DNA from: Candidatus Methanomethylophilaceae archaeon
GTDB lineage: Archaea > Thermoplasmatota > Thermoplasmata > Methanomassiliicoccales > Methanomethylophilaceae
Direction: 5' to 3'
Length of the DNA stretch: 14,940 bases
Assembly: GCA_007116915.1 (NCBI GenBank)
Contig: SKHQ01000089.1
Span: 1 to 14,940 of the forward strand
In this document: piece by piece, positions 6,806 through 13,129 of the stretch
Numbering within the stretch: position 1 is the first letter of the stretch
How the letters are laid out: each line of letters starts with the position of its first letter
Translations under genes and position numbers: made by a program
Notes under the pieces: model-generated
The model's database searches: none
Seen by the model: only the letters and a program-made list of their open reading frames with translations
What the model was told of the DNA's origin: nothing

Positions 6806-7747
6806 TCAGTCTATTATACCATCTTCTGTGATGGTGAACACCGCCTCTCCCTCGGGTAGGTTGGGCGAGTCGACTAGACGTGCGATCCTCTTACCGGCCT
6901 TGCCCTTACGCAGATAAACACGGAAGGTCGCAGTGTGACCGACGATGTGTCCGCCTATCGGTCTCGTCGGGTCTCCAAAGAAGGCATCAGGCTTGGATGA
7001 GACCTGATTCGTGACCGCTATCAAGGCGTTGTTAAGGGTGGCGAACTCCAAAAGGTCGTGCATGTGGCGGTTCAAAATCTGCTGACGCTCTGCCAAAGAC
7101 CCTCTTCCAACATATTCGGCGCGGAAGTGAGACGTCAGCGAGTCCACTATCAGCAATTTGACCTTCCTTTCCTTGGCCAGTTCACCGGCTTTTTCAACCA
7201 GTAATATCTGGTGATGGGAGTTGAACGCTCTTGCGACATGGATCTTCTTCAATGTCTCTACCGGATCTACGCCCAGATGTTCAGACATCTGTATGATCCT
7301 CTCGGGACGGAATGTGTTCTCGGTGTCTATCATGATGACTTCGGAATCTAAACCACCCATCTCCTCGGGGAGGGTGGCATTGACTGCCAGCTGGAAACAC
7401 ACCTGTGTCTTACAACTTCCGAACTCACCGTAGAATTCCGCTATGGACTGGCTCTCCAGTCCTCCACCCATCAGTTCATCGAAGGCCTTGGATCCGGTGG
7501 TTAGCTTCTTAATGAGCTTCCTCCGTTCCATTATGTCCTCGCCGCTCTCGAAGCCTCCTACATCAGCGTACATCTTTGCACCTTCGATGATGTCCTGGGC
7601 TTTCTTCTCCCCGATGTCACACTCGTCAGCGAGTTTCTTGGGGGATGCTACGGCGATGGCCATTATGTCCTTGTATCCTGATTCGCGGAGTTTCTCTGAT
7701 ATGGCGGGTCCTACTCCTGGTAATTCCTCTAGACTAATGTTGGCCAT
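6806..7747 (-). CDS. radA: DNA repair and recombination protein RadA
   Basis: A 313-residue archaeal RecA/Rad51-family recombinase, which forms nucleoprotein filaments on single-stranded DNA and catalyses strand exchange. Helix-hairpin-helix domain: LEELPGVGPAISEKL (6-20). Linker/oligomerisation region: GGFESGEDIMERR (64-76). Walker A: GEFGSCKTQ (107-115). Walker B: LLIVD (198-202), followed by SLTSHFRAEYVGRG. The L2 and C-terminal parts include TNQVSSKPDAFFGDP (246-260) and PIGGHIVGH (263-271). The length is slightly short of the usual 320-325 residues but complete. Residue 112 is Cys (codon TGT), where the P-loop normally has its last Gly. ATG 7747 has an A+T-rich TATA-like tract about 25-39 nt upstream. 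Gene order is radA then trmG10. Confidence 0.97.
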   Translation of the reverse strand: MANISLEELPGVGPAISEKLRESGYKDIMAIAVASPKKLADECDIGEKKAQDIIEGAKMYADVGGFESGEDIMERRKLIKKLTTGSKAFDELMGGGLESQSIAEFYGEFGSCKTQVCFQLAVNATLPEEMGGLDSEVIMIDTENTFRPERIIQMSEHLGVDPVETLKKIHVARAFNSHHQILLVEKAGELAKERKVKLLIVDSLTSHFRAEYVGRGSLAERQQILNRHMHDLLEFATLNNALIAVTNQVSSKPDAFFGDPTRPIGGHIVGHTATFRVYLRKGKAGKRIARLVDSPNLPEGEAVFTITEDGIID

Positions 7748-7769
7748 GCTATCACTAATCCTTATGCGA

Positions 7770-7786
7770 CCTATATCTTTTAAAGG
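7770..7786 (-). promoter_or_regulatory. TATA-like tract of the radA-trmG10 unit
   Basis: The minus-strand run TTTAAAAGATATAGG lies about 25-39 nt before the radA ATG. Either the TTTAAAA or the GATATA part could be the TBP site; the first would give a leader of a few nucleotides. Confidence 0.4.
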
Positions 7787-7878
7787 ACAAGGAGAGGGGA
7801 TGCTGAAACTACATGCTAGTTATCAGAGATCCTCCGTCCTCACCTTTAATAGAATATCACTTCGCCACGTCAAAAAGA

Positions 7879-7887
7879 TTTATAATA
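7879..7887 (+). promoter_or_regulatory. TATA box of the small membrane protein gene
   Basis: TTTATAATA is centred 24 nt before the ATG at 7907, preceded by an A-rich BRE-like AAAAAG. It is the clearest TATA box in the window and implies a leaderless message. Confidence 0.6.
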
Positions 7888-7906
7888 CAAGTGTAGTTCA
7901 AGGGAC

Positions 7907-8272
7907 ATGGCCAAGAAGAAAAGGAGGGCTCCTAAGAAGAAGGAAGAGGAGGAGTACGAGTTCGTACCCCCCGAATTCGACGAAAGGGAGTTCCTTGAGA
8001 CAGATATCTACACCACCAAGATGCTGGGTGTGACTGTCGTTTTGGCCATGGTGCTGGGTGTTTTCGCCTTCTTCCTTCATGAGCTCATGGGTGTCATGGC
8101 AGGATTCCTGCTTCTACTTGTCAGCCTTGGAGCATTGGGTACGGTATTGCAGGTGTTCCGTTTCAATATCGCCGAAATAGAGAAGAAGACTCTTTTGGGC
8201 AACTACCTGACATTCCTATTCCTATTCTTGGCCGTATGGATAATCGCCTTGAACCCTCCATTCAGTCCGTGA
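7907..8272 (+). CDS. Small membrane protein with a charged N-terminal tail (hypothetical)
   Basis: A 121-residue protein that I do not recognise. The first 16 residues are almost all Lys, Arg and Glu (MAKKKRRAPKKKEEEEY), followed by an acidic stretch to about 35. Three hydrophobic helices follow, near 38-58, 62-84 and 100-116, with a charged loop IAEIEKK (88-94). A positively charged N-terminal tail on a small three-helix protein suggests a cytoplasmic tail that could touch nucleic acid or ribosomes; this is inference. The gene has its own TATA box and stands alone between radA (divergent) and cca (convergent). The start is supported by the box spacing and by the lack of any other candidate. 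Confidence 0.8.
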   Translation: MAKKKRRAPKKKEEEEYEFVPPEFDEREFLETDIYTTKMLGVTVVLAMVLGVFAFFLHELMGVMAGFLLLLVSLGALGTVLQVFRFNIAEIEKKTLLGNYLTFLFLFLAVWIIALNPPFSP

Positions 8273-8314
8273 TTGGTCATTGAATCGGGCGTAGGTATAG
8301 ACGCTTATCGATTA

Positions 8315-8333
8315 AAGAAAAGTATGATTTCTT
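8315..8333. terminator. Weak A/T hairpin between convergent genes
   Basis: AAGAAA at 8315-8320 pairs with TTTCTT at 8328-8333 around a 7-nt loop. It lies 42 nt past the stop of the small membrane protein gene and 15 nt past the end of cca. On the minus strand it provides a TTTTCTTT tract, a plausible archaeal T-rich terminator for cca. The stem is weak, so this is tentative. Confidence 0.25.
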
Positions 8334-8347
8334 AGTAGGCTTGTTAT

Positions 8348-9670
8348 CTAAACGTCCCAGCTCATACGGGAATCCAATAACTGGGACACGACCTTCATCA
8401 TATTCTCATTAAGTGCCTTATCATGGTCCAACACCTCGATCCCGTTACGACTTAAGCCTGCACCCAATGATGCCTCTTTCAGATCTGAACGCAGAACATC
8501 TGCAGCTGTCGTCGACATTCTTCTCCTGAACACCTTCCACTTACCGTTTTCTATGAACGGAGGTCCGAATGGTCCATCCTTCCATTTGGTGAGGAAATCC
8601 TGGGAGTTGCTCACCCATATCGGCGGTCCATTGTGAAGTTCGGCGTCTGGTAGGGTGTCATGTTCCAACTCAAAGATGAAATGGAGATCTCCGTTGTGAA
8701 CATGCTTGGCATTCAGTACCTTGAATCCTTTTCTGATTAGCAGGAGGGACATGCCCCTCAGGGCTTTGTGAGCTTGCGAATGGAGATTATCATCACTGAG
8801 ACCGCCATCAGAAGCGATTGCACAAAGAAGCCTTGTTCCCCGTGCGGAGATGGCTTCGGAAGCCTCTTCAACACTCATCGGAGTCCTCTTTCGGGGGAAG
8901 AAGAACCTCTCATCCGGACGAACCGTATATTCCTTGGACGCATGTATGAAAATAGAAAGGCTGTCGATGTGTACTGCCGAGGCTACATTCCTGCGCGGAT
9001 CGACCGGGTCATTGACAATAAGATTGCCCTCATATCCATCAACAGTGGGTACAGTCAGGACGACTTCGCCATGTTTCCAGACAGAGGCAGCATTGAGCAC
9101 GGAGGAAAAATCACCATAATGCAGTATGAGCAACTCGGTCAGGTATCCCGAGAACCCTCTTGATTTAGAATCGGCACCGTAGACGCCGATGCCTTTCATG
9201 AAGGCCTTGAGCAACCGGGCCTCATTTTGTTGCTGGGCATTGATGCTCTCTATGATGTGATCGGTGTGCAGCGGTGTGCGGTCGACTGCGCTCAATACCC
9301 GCTCCCCCTTTTCCATATGATAGCAGGGTACGAGGTCGACCTCGTAACCTTGGAAAACACCGTGGACGTAAGGATGGTCAGCAAAACGGCGTTCCATCGA
9401 ATCTAGATTGGCCTTCCCTAGCCTCTCACATACGGATGCCATGTTGTCGAAAGCGGTATCTGTCGGGAATACGAGGAATATATCAAGGTCCGGATATCTG
9501 AGGTAAGTCCCCTTGGCAACAGACCCCACCAGCCGGGGTTCCATACCCATCTTCAAGGCTTCTGGATCAGAGGAGAGTCTGGAAATAAGCTCAGAGGCGG
9601 CCTGGCTTAACGACAACTCCTCATCCACAGTAGGTAATAGTCTTGCCAGCACTGTCTCCTCAATACCCAT
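8348..9670 (-). CDS. cca: CCA-adding tRNA nucleotidyltransferase, archaeal class I
   Basis: A 440-residue enzyme that builds or repairs the 3' CCA of tRNA without a nucleic acid template. Nucleotidyltransferase core: LVGSVAKGTYLRYPDLDIFL (47-66), with the G49-S50 pair and metal-binding Asp61 and Asp63, and EVDLVPC (110-116) with the third Asp112. RTPLHTDHI (131-139) and SRGFSGYLTELLILHYG (170-186) are signatures of the archaeal class I family. The C-terminal half is the tail/body that clamps the acceptor arm. Length is normal. ATG 9670 has a TATA-like AAATAATA (minus strand) centred 27 nt upstream, so leaderless initiation is likely. The tRNA-Tyr in this window already encodes CCA, so for that tRNA the role would be repair. 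Confidence 0.96.
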   Translation of the reverse strand: MGIEETVLARLLPTVDEELSLSQAASELISRLSSDPEALKMGMEPRLVGSVAKGTYLRYPDLDIFLVFPTDTAFDNMASVCERLGKANLDSMERRFADHPYVHGVFQGYEVDLVPCYHMEKGERVLSAVDRTPLHTDHIIESINAQQQNEARLLKAFMKGIGVYGADSKSRGFSGYLTELLILHYGDFSSVLNAASVWKHGEVVLTVPTVDGYEGNLIVNDPVDPRRNVASAVHIDSLSIFIHASKEYTVRPDERFFFPRKRTPMSVEEASEAISARGTRLLCAIASDGGLSDDNLHSQAHKALRGMSLLLIRKGFKVLNAKHVHNGDLHFIFELEHDTLPDAELHNGPPIWVSNSQDFLTKWKDGPFGPPFIENGKWKVFRRRMSTTAADVLRSDLKEASLGAGLSRNGIEVLDHDKALNENMMKVVSQLLDSRMSWDV

Positions 9671-9693
9671 ACTCGCAACAATGAGTAGGTCGG

Positions 9694-9701
9694 TATTATT
9701 T
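9694..9701 (-). promoter_or_regulatory. TATA-like box of cca
   Basis: AAATAATA on the minus strand, centred 27 nt before the ATG at 9670. The spacing implies a leaderless cca mRNA from this promoter. Confidence 0.45.
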
Positions 9702-9716
9702 CTTTGTGGAGAAAAT

Positions 9717-9781
9717 CTCCAAGGCCGACGGGAAGGGGATGCAAACTACAAAGGAGGAGAAACGGCCCATCCGCCTTGGAG
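9717..9781. repeat. 9-bp inverted repeat in the cca/MBL intergenic region
   Basis: CTCCAAGGC at 9717-9725 pairs perfectly with GCCTTGGAG at 9773-9781. Two more pairs (9727-9771, 9728-9770) follow past one mismatch. A second small hairpin, GGAGA-AAA-TCTCC, abuts it at 9708-9720. The 65-nt unit could be a small RNA or a structured leader, since a TATA-like element on the minus strand (9806-9813) would start transcription near 9783. Confidence 0.35.
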
Positions 9782-9805
9782 TATTTGATAATATGATAGC
9801 ACTAC

Positions 9806-9813
9806 TATATAAA
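9806..9813 (-). promoter_or_regulatory. TATA box upstream of the inverted repeat
   Basis: TTTATATA on the minus strand (TATATAAA on the plus strand). It is centred about 27 nt from 9783, the edge of the inverted repeat. It could drive a small RNA or a longer, leadered cca transcript. Because the motif is nearly symmetric, direction is not certain. Confidence 0.35.
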
Positions 9814-9819
9814 GGTTAA

Positions 9820-10602
9820 TTATTGAACAGTTATCGAGTCACCTATATCCAGCCGCATGAGATCCCGAGCAGCCAGTATTCTTCCCGAACAGATTTCCGC
9901 TATTCTTCGGGCCTGTTCCTCGGGGCCCTCTTGGACCATTTTGACGCCCATGTGCGTGAGTATGGTGATCTCCGGTCTCACCGTATCGACTATGTCAGCC
10001 ACATCCTCACTGCAGAGGTGACATTTGAGCCTGGCACCGAAGGGGCGGGTGATATTCAGTATCAGCACTCTTGAACCCTTATGGGCGTTAGTGACCTTCT
10101 CACTGGGGTTGGTATCTCCCATGTAGGAGATGTCACCCGCTGTGGTATGGAATATGACGCCGACCCCGCTGGCATCTGTGTGTCTGGTGGGTGTGATGCT
10201 TACTGGGGTTCCAGCGATATCCAGATGGTCACCTGGTTTCATGGCTACCGACCTTTGTGGGAGGCGCATGTGATATTCGGAGACTGCGGTTCTCATCCCA
10301 TCCGAACCATCGATGACACTGACGCTTCCTGCGAGTGTACCTCGGGTGTTGATGCCTCCGCGGGTCATCCCCTCCACTAGAACCTCCGCATCAGAATAGT
10401 GGTCAGGATGGCAGTGTGATATGACGATGGCATCGGTGTAGGCGGGATCCAGGCCGAGCCGGGCCATGTTCGTCAAGGCGCCCGGCCCGGGATCGAGATG
10501 AATCCGTCCCCGGTCCTCAATCAACATACCTCCGGTGGAGCGAGTCTGATATATCGTTGCGAATCGTCCTCCTCCTGTGCCGAGGAAGGTGATGCTGACC
10601 AT
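9820..10602 (-). CDS. MBL-fold metal-dependent hydrolase
   Basis: A 260-residue metallo-beta-lactamase-fold protein. The first strand ends in FLGTGGGR (6-13), which resembles RNase Z/PhnP/YycJ-like members. The metal motif HCHPDH (63-68) is complete, YMGDTN provides the later bridging Asp and ILTHMG the final His. No membrane segment or signal peptide is seen, so it is cytoplasmic. The substrate cannot be told: nuclease, phosphodiesterase and hydrolase activities all occur in this group. It lacks the exosite typical of a full RNase Z, so I do not call it that. A TATA-like box at 10624-10633 is about 26 nt before the ATG, so it is probably leaderless. It lies upstream of cca on the same strand, but with its own promoter. 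Confidence 0.85.
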   Translation of the reverse strand: MVSITFLGTGGGRFATIYQTRSTGGMLIEDRGRIHLDPGPGALTNMARLGLDPAYTDAIVISHCHPDHYSDAEVLVEGMTRGGINTRGTLAGSVSVIDGSDGMRTAVSEYHMRLPQRSVAMKPGDHLDIAGTPVSITPTRHTDASGVGVIFHTTAGDISYMGDTNPSEKVTNAHKGSRVLILNITRPFGARLKCHLCSEDVADIVDTVRPEITILTHMGVKMVQEGPEEQARRIAEICSGRILAARDLMRLDIGDSITVQ

Positions 10603-10623
10603 GTCTGGGATTATGCGGTCTGA

Positions 10624-10633
10624 TTATATTAAT
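10624..10633 (-). promoter_or_regulatory. TATA box of the MBL-fold gene
   Basis: ATTAATATAA on the minus strand, centred about 26 nt before the ATG at 10602. The nested inverted repeat at 10637-10675 lies immediately upstream, where archaeal activators or TFB-blocking repressors bind. Confidence 0.45.
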
Positions 10634-10636
10634 GTC

Positions 10637-10675
10637 GATAATCCTACCCGAAATGCGTAGGAAAGTCAGATTATC
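10637..10675. repeat. Nested inverted repeat upstream of the MBL gene
   Basis: GATAATC (10637-10643) pairs with GATTATC (10669-10675), and inside it CCTAC (10643-10647) pairs with GTAGG (10657-10661). It sits between the stop of the small membrane protein gene (10721) and the MBL promoter, so it could be an operator or the 3' end structure of the upstream transcript. Confidence 0.35.
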
Positions 10676-10720
10676 TTTTCGAATCGATTTCAGATTACCG
10701 ACAATCGTTGCAACTATGTT

Positions 10721-11116
10721 TCAGACTCCGAACCAATACTTGACATGAGGCTTGAACAAATAATATATGATTATCAGTGAGACCAGGATGGAGCCCAGGC
10801 TGCTGGAGCTCAGATCAAATATATCACCGATGAGACTGAAGATCTGCAGCACAAGGACGATGTAGTATCCGATCTTGAAACCGTTCAGGAAAAGCAGACC
10901 TATCCCCAGCAGAGAACCGCCGCCGATGATCATCGCTCCGATGATTATGTTCATTAACGGTTTACTTTCGGGAATGTAGTCAGTGATCAAAGCCTCATCA
11001 ATTACGCCGAGGAAAAGAACAACAGCGGCAAGAAGTAAGAATAAGGCACCTAGGATGTAGAGGTATCCAATGATGCTAACTCCTAGAGGTCGATAATCGA
11101 CTTTCCTTTCTTCCAT
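10721..11116 (-). CDS. Four-helix membrane protein (hypothetical)
   Basis: A 131-residue protein with a short charged N-terminus (MEERKVDYRP) and four hydrophobic segments near 12-38, 54-77, 82-100 and 106-121. It ends in IIIYYLFKPHVKYWFGV, a tail of the kind often seen in small archaeal integral membrane proteins of unknown role. No enzymatic motif is visible. The start ATG at 11116 is the natural one; a weak A/T-rich TATA-like stretch lies near 11135-11145. It is divergent from the deaminase gene across a 134-bp region. Function unknown. Confidence 0.75.
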   Translation of the reverse strand: MEERKVDYRPLGVSIIGYLYILGALFLLLAAVVLFLGVIDEALITDYIPESKPLMNIIIGAMIIGGGSLLGIGLLFLNGFKIGYYIVLVLQIFSLIGDIFDLSSSSLGSILVSLIIIYYLFKPHVKYWFGV

Positions 11117-11177
11117 GTCACTTCAATCCGATGTTGATATTTGAATTATCACTATTTTCCATCCAACCCTCTCAAAA

Positions 11178-11240
11178 TACGGTCGACGAGGTCGTTTCTA
11201 ATGTTGATTACGGTCGATAGATTGTTATTAGGTCAACAAT
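11178..11240. promoter_or_regulatory. Paired direct repeats and an inverted repeat before the deaminase gene
   Basis: TACGGTCGA occurs at 11178-11186 and 11209-11217, 31 bp apart (three helical turns). An inverted repeat ATTGTT/AACAAT (11221-11226 and 11235-11240, 8-nt loop) ends 10 nt before the ATG at 11251. The arrangement in a divergent promoter looks like regulator binding sites. No regulator is identified. Confidence 0.35.
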
Positions 11241-11250
11241 ATCCAGGTGT

Positions 11251-12540
11251 ATGCGAACCGCGATCAGGGACGCCTGGGTGTTGACGCAGGATGCGGACAG
11301 GAACATAATCCGTGGCGACGTTCTCATCGAGGATGAAAGAATTGTTTCGGTAGGTGATGTCGGTTCGGATGTCGATGTAGAGATTGATGCCTGCGGTGAC
11401 GTTGTAATGCCTGGAATGGTCAACACGCATTGTCATGTAGCAATGACGGTGATGAAAGGCAGTGTCGACGACCTCAACTTCCCTGATTTTCTTCAAAAGG
11501 TATTCAAAGTGGATTCCGGGCGAACCGATGATGATATCGCCATCGGCTCGAAGTTGGGTCTGCTGGAGATGATATGCTCTGGTACGACAACGTTCGTTGA
11601 CCTCTATTATTCACAGGATGTCATAGCAGAGGCTGTGAAGGAGTCCGGACTCAGAGGCGTCCTTGGATGGGCGGTTCTCGATGAGGAGTTCACAACGCAA
11701 TCAGGCAAGCCGATAGACAACTGTCGCCGGTTCTGCCAAAGATATGCGGAAGAGAGGAAGATCATACCTGCCGTGGGGCCTCAAGGGGTATATGTGTGCG
11801 GTAAGGAGACCTGGGAGGAGTCCAGCGCTCTATCCATGGAGGCCGAGGCTCCTTTGACCTTCCATCTATCCGAGACGAGAGGAGAGGTGAATGAGCATCA
11901 GCGCAAGACCGGTATGCGGCCCGTGGATTGGCTGGATTCGATCGGAGTCCTCCATGAGCGTTGTCTGGCAGCGCATTCTGCATGGCTGACAATAAACGAG
12001 GTACGTGCATTGGGTAGGGCAGGGGCGTCCATATCGACCTGCCCAGTATCTAATATGAAGTTGGCAACCGGGGGGGTCGCTCCTATACCGGAGATGATTG
12101 AGTATGGCGTCACTGTCTCAATCGGTACCGATGGAAGCTCCACCAACAACTCTTTGGACATGTTCGCGGAGATGAAGACGCTTGGATTACTACAAAAATC
12201 AAGCCGTTGGGACGCGACCGTAACGTCAGCACAACAGCTGCTTGACATGGCCACACTTGGAGGGGCTAAGGCTATTGGTATGGAAAGTTCGCTAGGTTCT
12301 ATCGAACCGGGAAAATATGCCGATCTGGTGATTCTAGACGGTAAATCTCCAAACCTCCGCCCACTTCTTTCTCAGAACCTGGTTTCCAATATCGTCTACT
12401 CTGGTAACGCTCTCAACGTCAAGACCGTTTTCTGCCAAGGCGATATGCTGATGCGTGACCGAAAGGTCATTACGCTCGATGCCGACAAGGTAATGGATGA
12501 TTCTGAGGAAGTGTGGATGAAACTTTGCTCTCGTAACTGA
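11251..12540 (+). CDS. dadD: 5'-deoxyadenosine / S-adenosylhomocysteine / MTA deaminase (amidohydrolase)
   Basis: A 429-residue amidohydrolase of the MtaD/DadD/TrzN-like branch. Metal ligands are visible as NTHCH (His60, His62), FHLSET (His205, with Glu208), AAHSAWL (His242) and SIGTDGSSTNN (Asp294). The small composite beta-sandwich is formed by the N- and C-termini (GKYADLVILDG). In methanogens the ortholog is the 5'-deoxyadenosine deaminase DadD, which also accepts SAH and MTA and recycles by-products of radical-SAM and methylation chemistry. That specificity is taken from the family, not shown here, so mtaD would be an equally fair name. All catalytic residues are present and the length is normal. 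ATG 11251 has no good Shine-Dalgarno; AGGTG is only 1 nt away, so leaderless or short-leader initiation is likely. Confidence 0.9.
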   Translation: MRTAIRDAWVLTQDADRNIIRGDVLIEDERIVSVGDVGSDVDVEIDACGDVVMPGMVNTHCHVAMTVMKGSVDDLNFPDFLQKVFKVDSGRTDDDIAIGSKLGLLEMICSGTTTFVDLYYSQDVIAEAVKESGLRGVLGWAVLDEEFTTQSGKPIDNCRRFCQRYAEERKIIPAVGPQGVYVCGKETWEESSALSMEAEAPLTFHLSETRGEVNEHQRKTGMRPVDWLDSIGVLHERCLAAHSAWLTINEVRALGRAGASISTCPVSNMKLATGGVAPIPEMIEYGVTVSIGTDGSSTNNSLDMFAEMKTLGLLQKSSRWDATVTSAQQLLDMATLGGAKAIGMESSLGSIEPGKYADLVILDGKSPNLRPLLSQNLVSNIVYSGNALNVKTVFCQGDMLMRDRKVITLDADKVMDDSEEVWMKLCSRN

Positions 12541-12579
12541 TTAAAGTAAGGCTGATAGTGCTCAATGGGAGAGGGTAGT

Positions 12580-12945
12580 ATGGTAAATCCTATCGGAAAA
12601 AGAACCTTGATATTAGGCAACCTGGCAATCGCCTTATCGAAAGCGGTTCTAGGGATTATCGGATTATCGGGTTCGGAGGTTCTGGGCCCTCAAACCGTTG
12701 GTTTGATGGTGGTATATACAGCATATATATTCGTCGGAATAGTAAATCCAATCTCATTATGGGGATATGCAAATAACAGATTTTGGTCATTAGGCGCATT
12801 ATTTATGATTTCCATAATGGCGTTGACAATCGACATAATTGTCGCTTTATACAACCCTGTGATGCTGATTGTGGCAATAGTGCCGGCAACGACGATATGG
12901 TACATCGTCAAGAATCATTCAACCAATGGTTCAGACCGGCTTTAG
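12580..12945 (+). CDS. Small four-helix membrane protein (hypothetical)
   Basis: A protein of 121 residues from ATG 12580, or 126 from ATG 12565. I prefer 12580 because GGGAGAGGG (12567-12575) then acts as a Shine-Dalgarno, with its GGAG 8 nt before the ATG, whereas the first ATG has none. Hydrophobic segments are near residues 10-30, 38-61, 69-88 and 92-110 of the shorter form; the C-terminal tail (about 112-121) is polar. No family is recognised. The gene is more A/T-rich than its neighbours and follows the deaminase by 39 nt on the same strand, so it may be read through from it. Its 3' end is 37 bp from the convergent tRNA gene. Confidence 0.65.
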   Translation: MVNPIGKRTLILGNLAIALSKAVLGIIGLSGSEVLGPQTVGLMVVYTAYIFVGIVNPISLWGYANNRFWSLGALFMISIMALTIDIIVALYNPVMLIVAIVPATTIWYIVKNHSTNGSDRL

Positions 12946-12982
12946 CAAGAGTCACCGAAGTCAAATTTTCAGAAGGAGAAGA

Positions 12983-13093
12983 TGGTCCCGACTCCCAGAT
13001 TTGAACTGGGGATCTGCTGATATCGGCGGCTGCACCGGTCTTCCCGGTAACCCACTACAGTCAGCCGCTCTGGCCAGTCTAAGCTAAGTCGGG
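12983..13093 (-). tRNA. tRNA-Tyr (GTA anticodon) with a 33-nt intron and encoded CCA
   Basis: The cloverleaf folds completely on the minus strand. Acceptor stem: 13087-13093 with 12987-12993 (7 perfect pairs). D-stem: GCTT/GAGC (13081-13084 and 13067-13070), with a 10-nt loop containing GG. Anticodon stem: 13061-13065 with 13016-13020. T-arm: CCCAG/CTGGG around TTCAAAT (12994-13010). The variable region is 5 nt (13011-13015). Anticodon GTA is at 13056-13058 after T33. An intron at 13022-13054 sits at the canonical position between nucleotides 37 and 38; spliced, the loop reads CTGTAGA. The discriminator is A (12986) and CCA is encoded (12983-12985). Removing the intron leaves 75 nt plus CCA. 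A TATA-like box lies about 26 nt upstream. The gene follows the translation cluster on the same strand. Confidence 0.96.
13022..13054 (-). other. tRNA-Tyr intron, bulge-helix-bulge type
   Basis: The 33-nt intron lies between positions 37 and 38. Its core is a strong hairpin, ACCGG-GAAGA-CCGGT. Fitted to the standard bulge-helix-bulge, exon bases 32-35 face the intron end with C-G, U.C (mismatch), G-C and U.G, and the two 3-nt bulges are A-G-U and A-U-A. The central helix is therefore relaxed (3 of 4 pairs, one of them wobble). It would be removed by the archaeal splicing endonuclease. Confidence 0.8.
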
Positions 13094-13114
13094 TATCTCT
13101 GGGATTATTGATAT

Positions 13115-13124
13115 CATATTTATG
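13115..13124 (-). promoter_or_regulatory. TATA box of tRNA-Tyr
   Basis: CATAAATATG on the minus strand, centred about 26 nt from the tRNA 5' end at 13093. It places the transcription start at or within a few bases of the mature end. Confidence 0.5.
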
Positions 13125-13129
13125 GTTAA

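Noticed and set aside
7443..8033. A 196-codon plus-strand open frame opposite radA and into the small membrane gene
   Set aside because: It is antisense to the strongly conserved radA, has a Ser/Pro-rich shadow-frame composition and crosses the clear promoter of the 7907 gene.
8768..9163. A 131-codon plus-strand frame opposite cca
   Set aside because: It is antisense to conserved cca coding sequence, with no promoter or motif of its own.
9739..9819. A 26-residue plus-strand mini-ORF between cca and the MBL gene
   Set aside because: It starts after GGAAGGGG, which is too close to be a normal ribosome site. It overlaps the inverted repeat and has no recognisable features, so chance is more likely.
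9820..10602. Calling the MBL protein RNase Z
   Set aside because: The metal motif alone is shared by many MBL enzymes, and the long tRNA-binding exosite of RNase Z is not seen.
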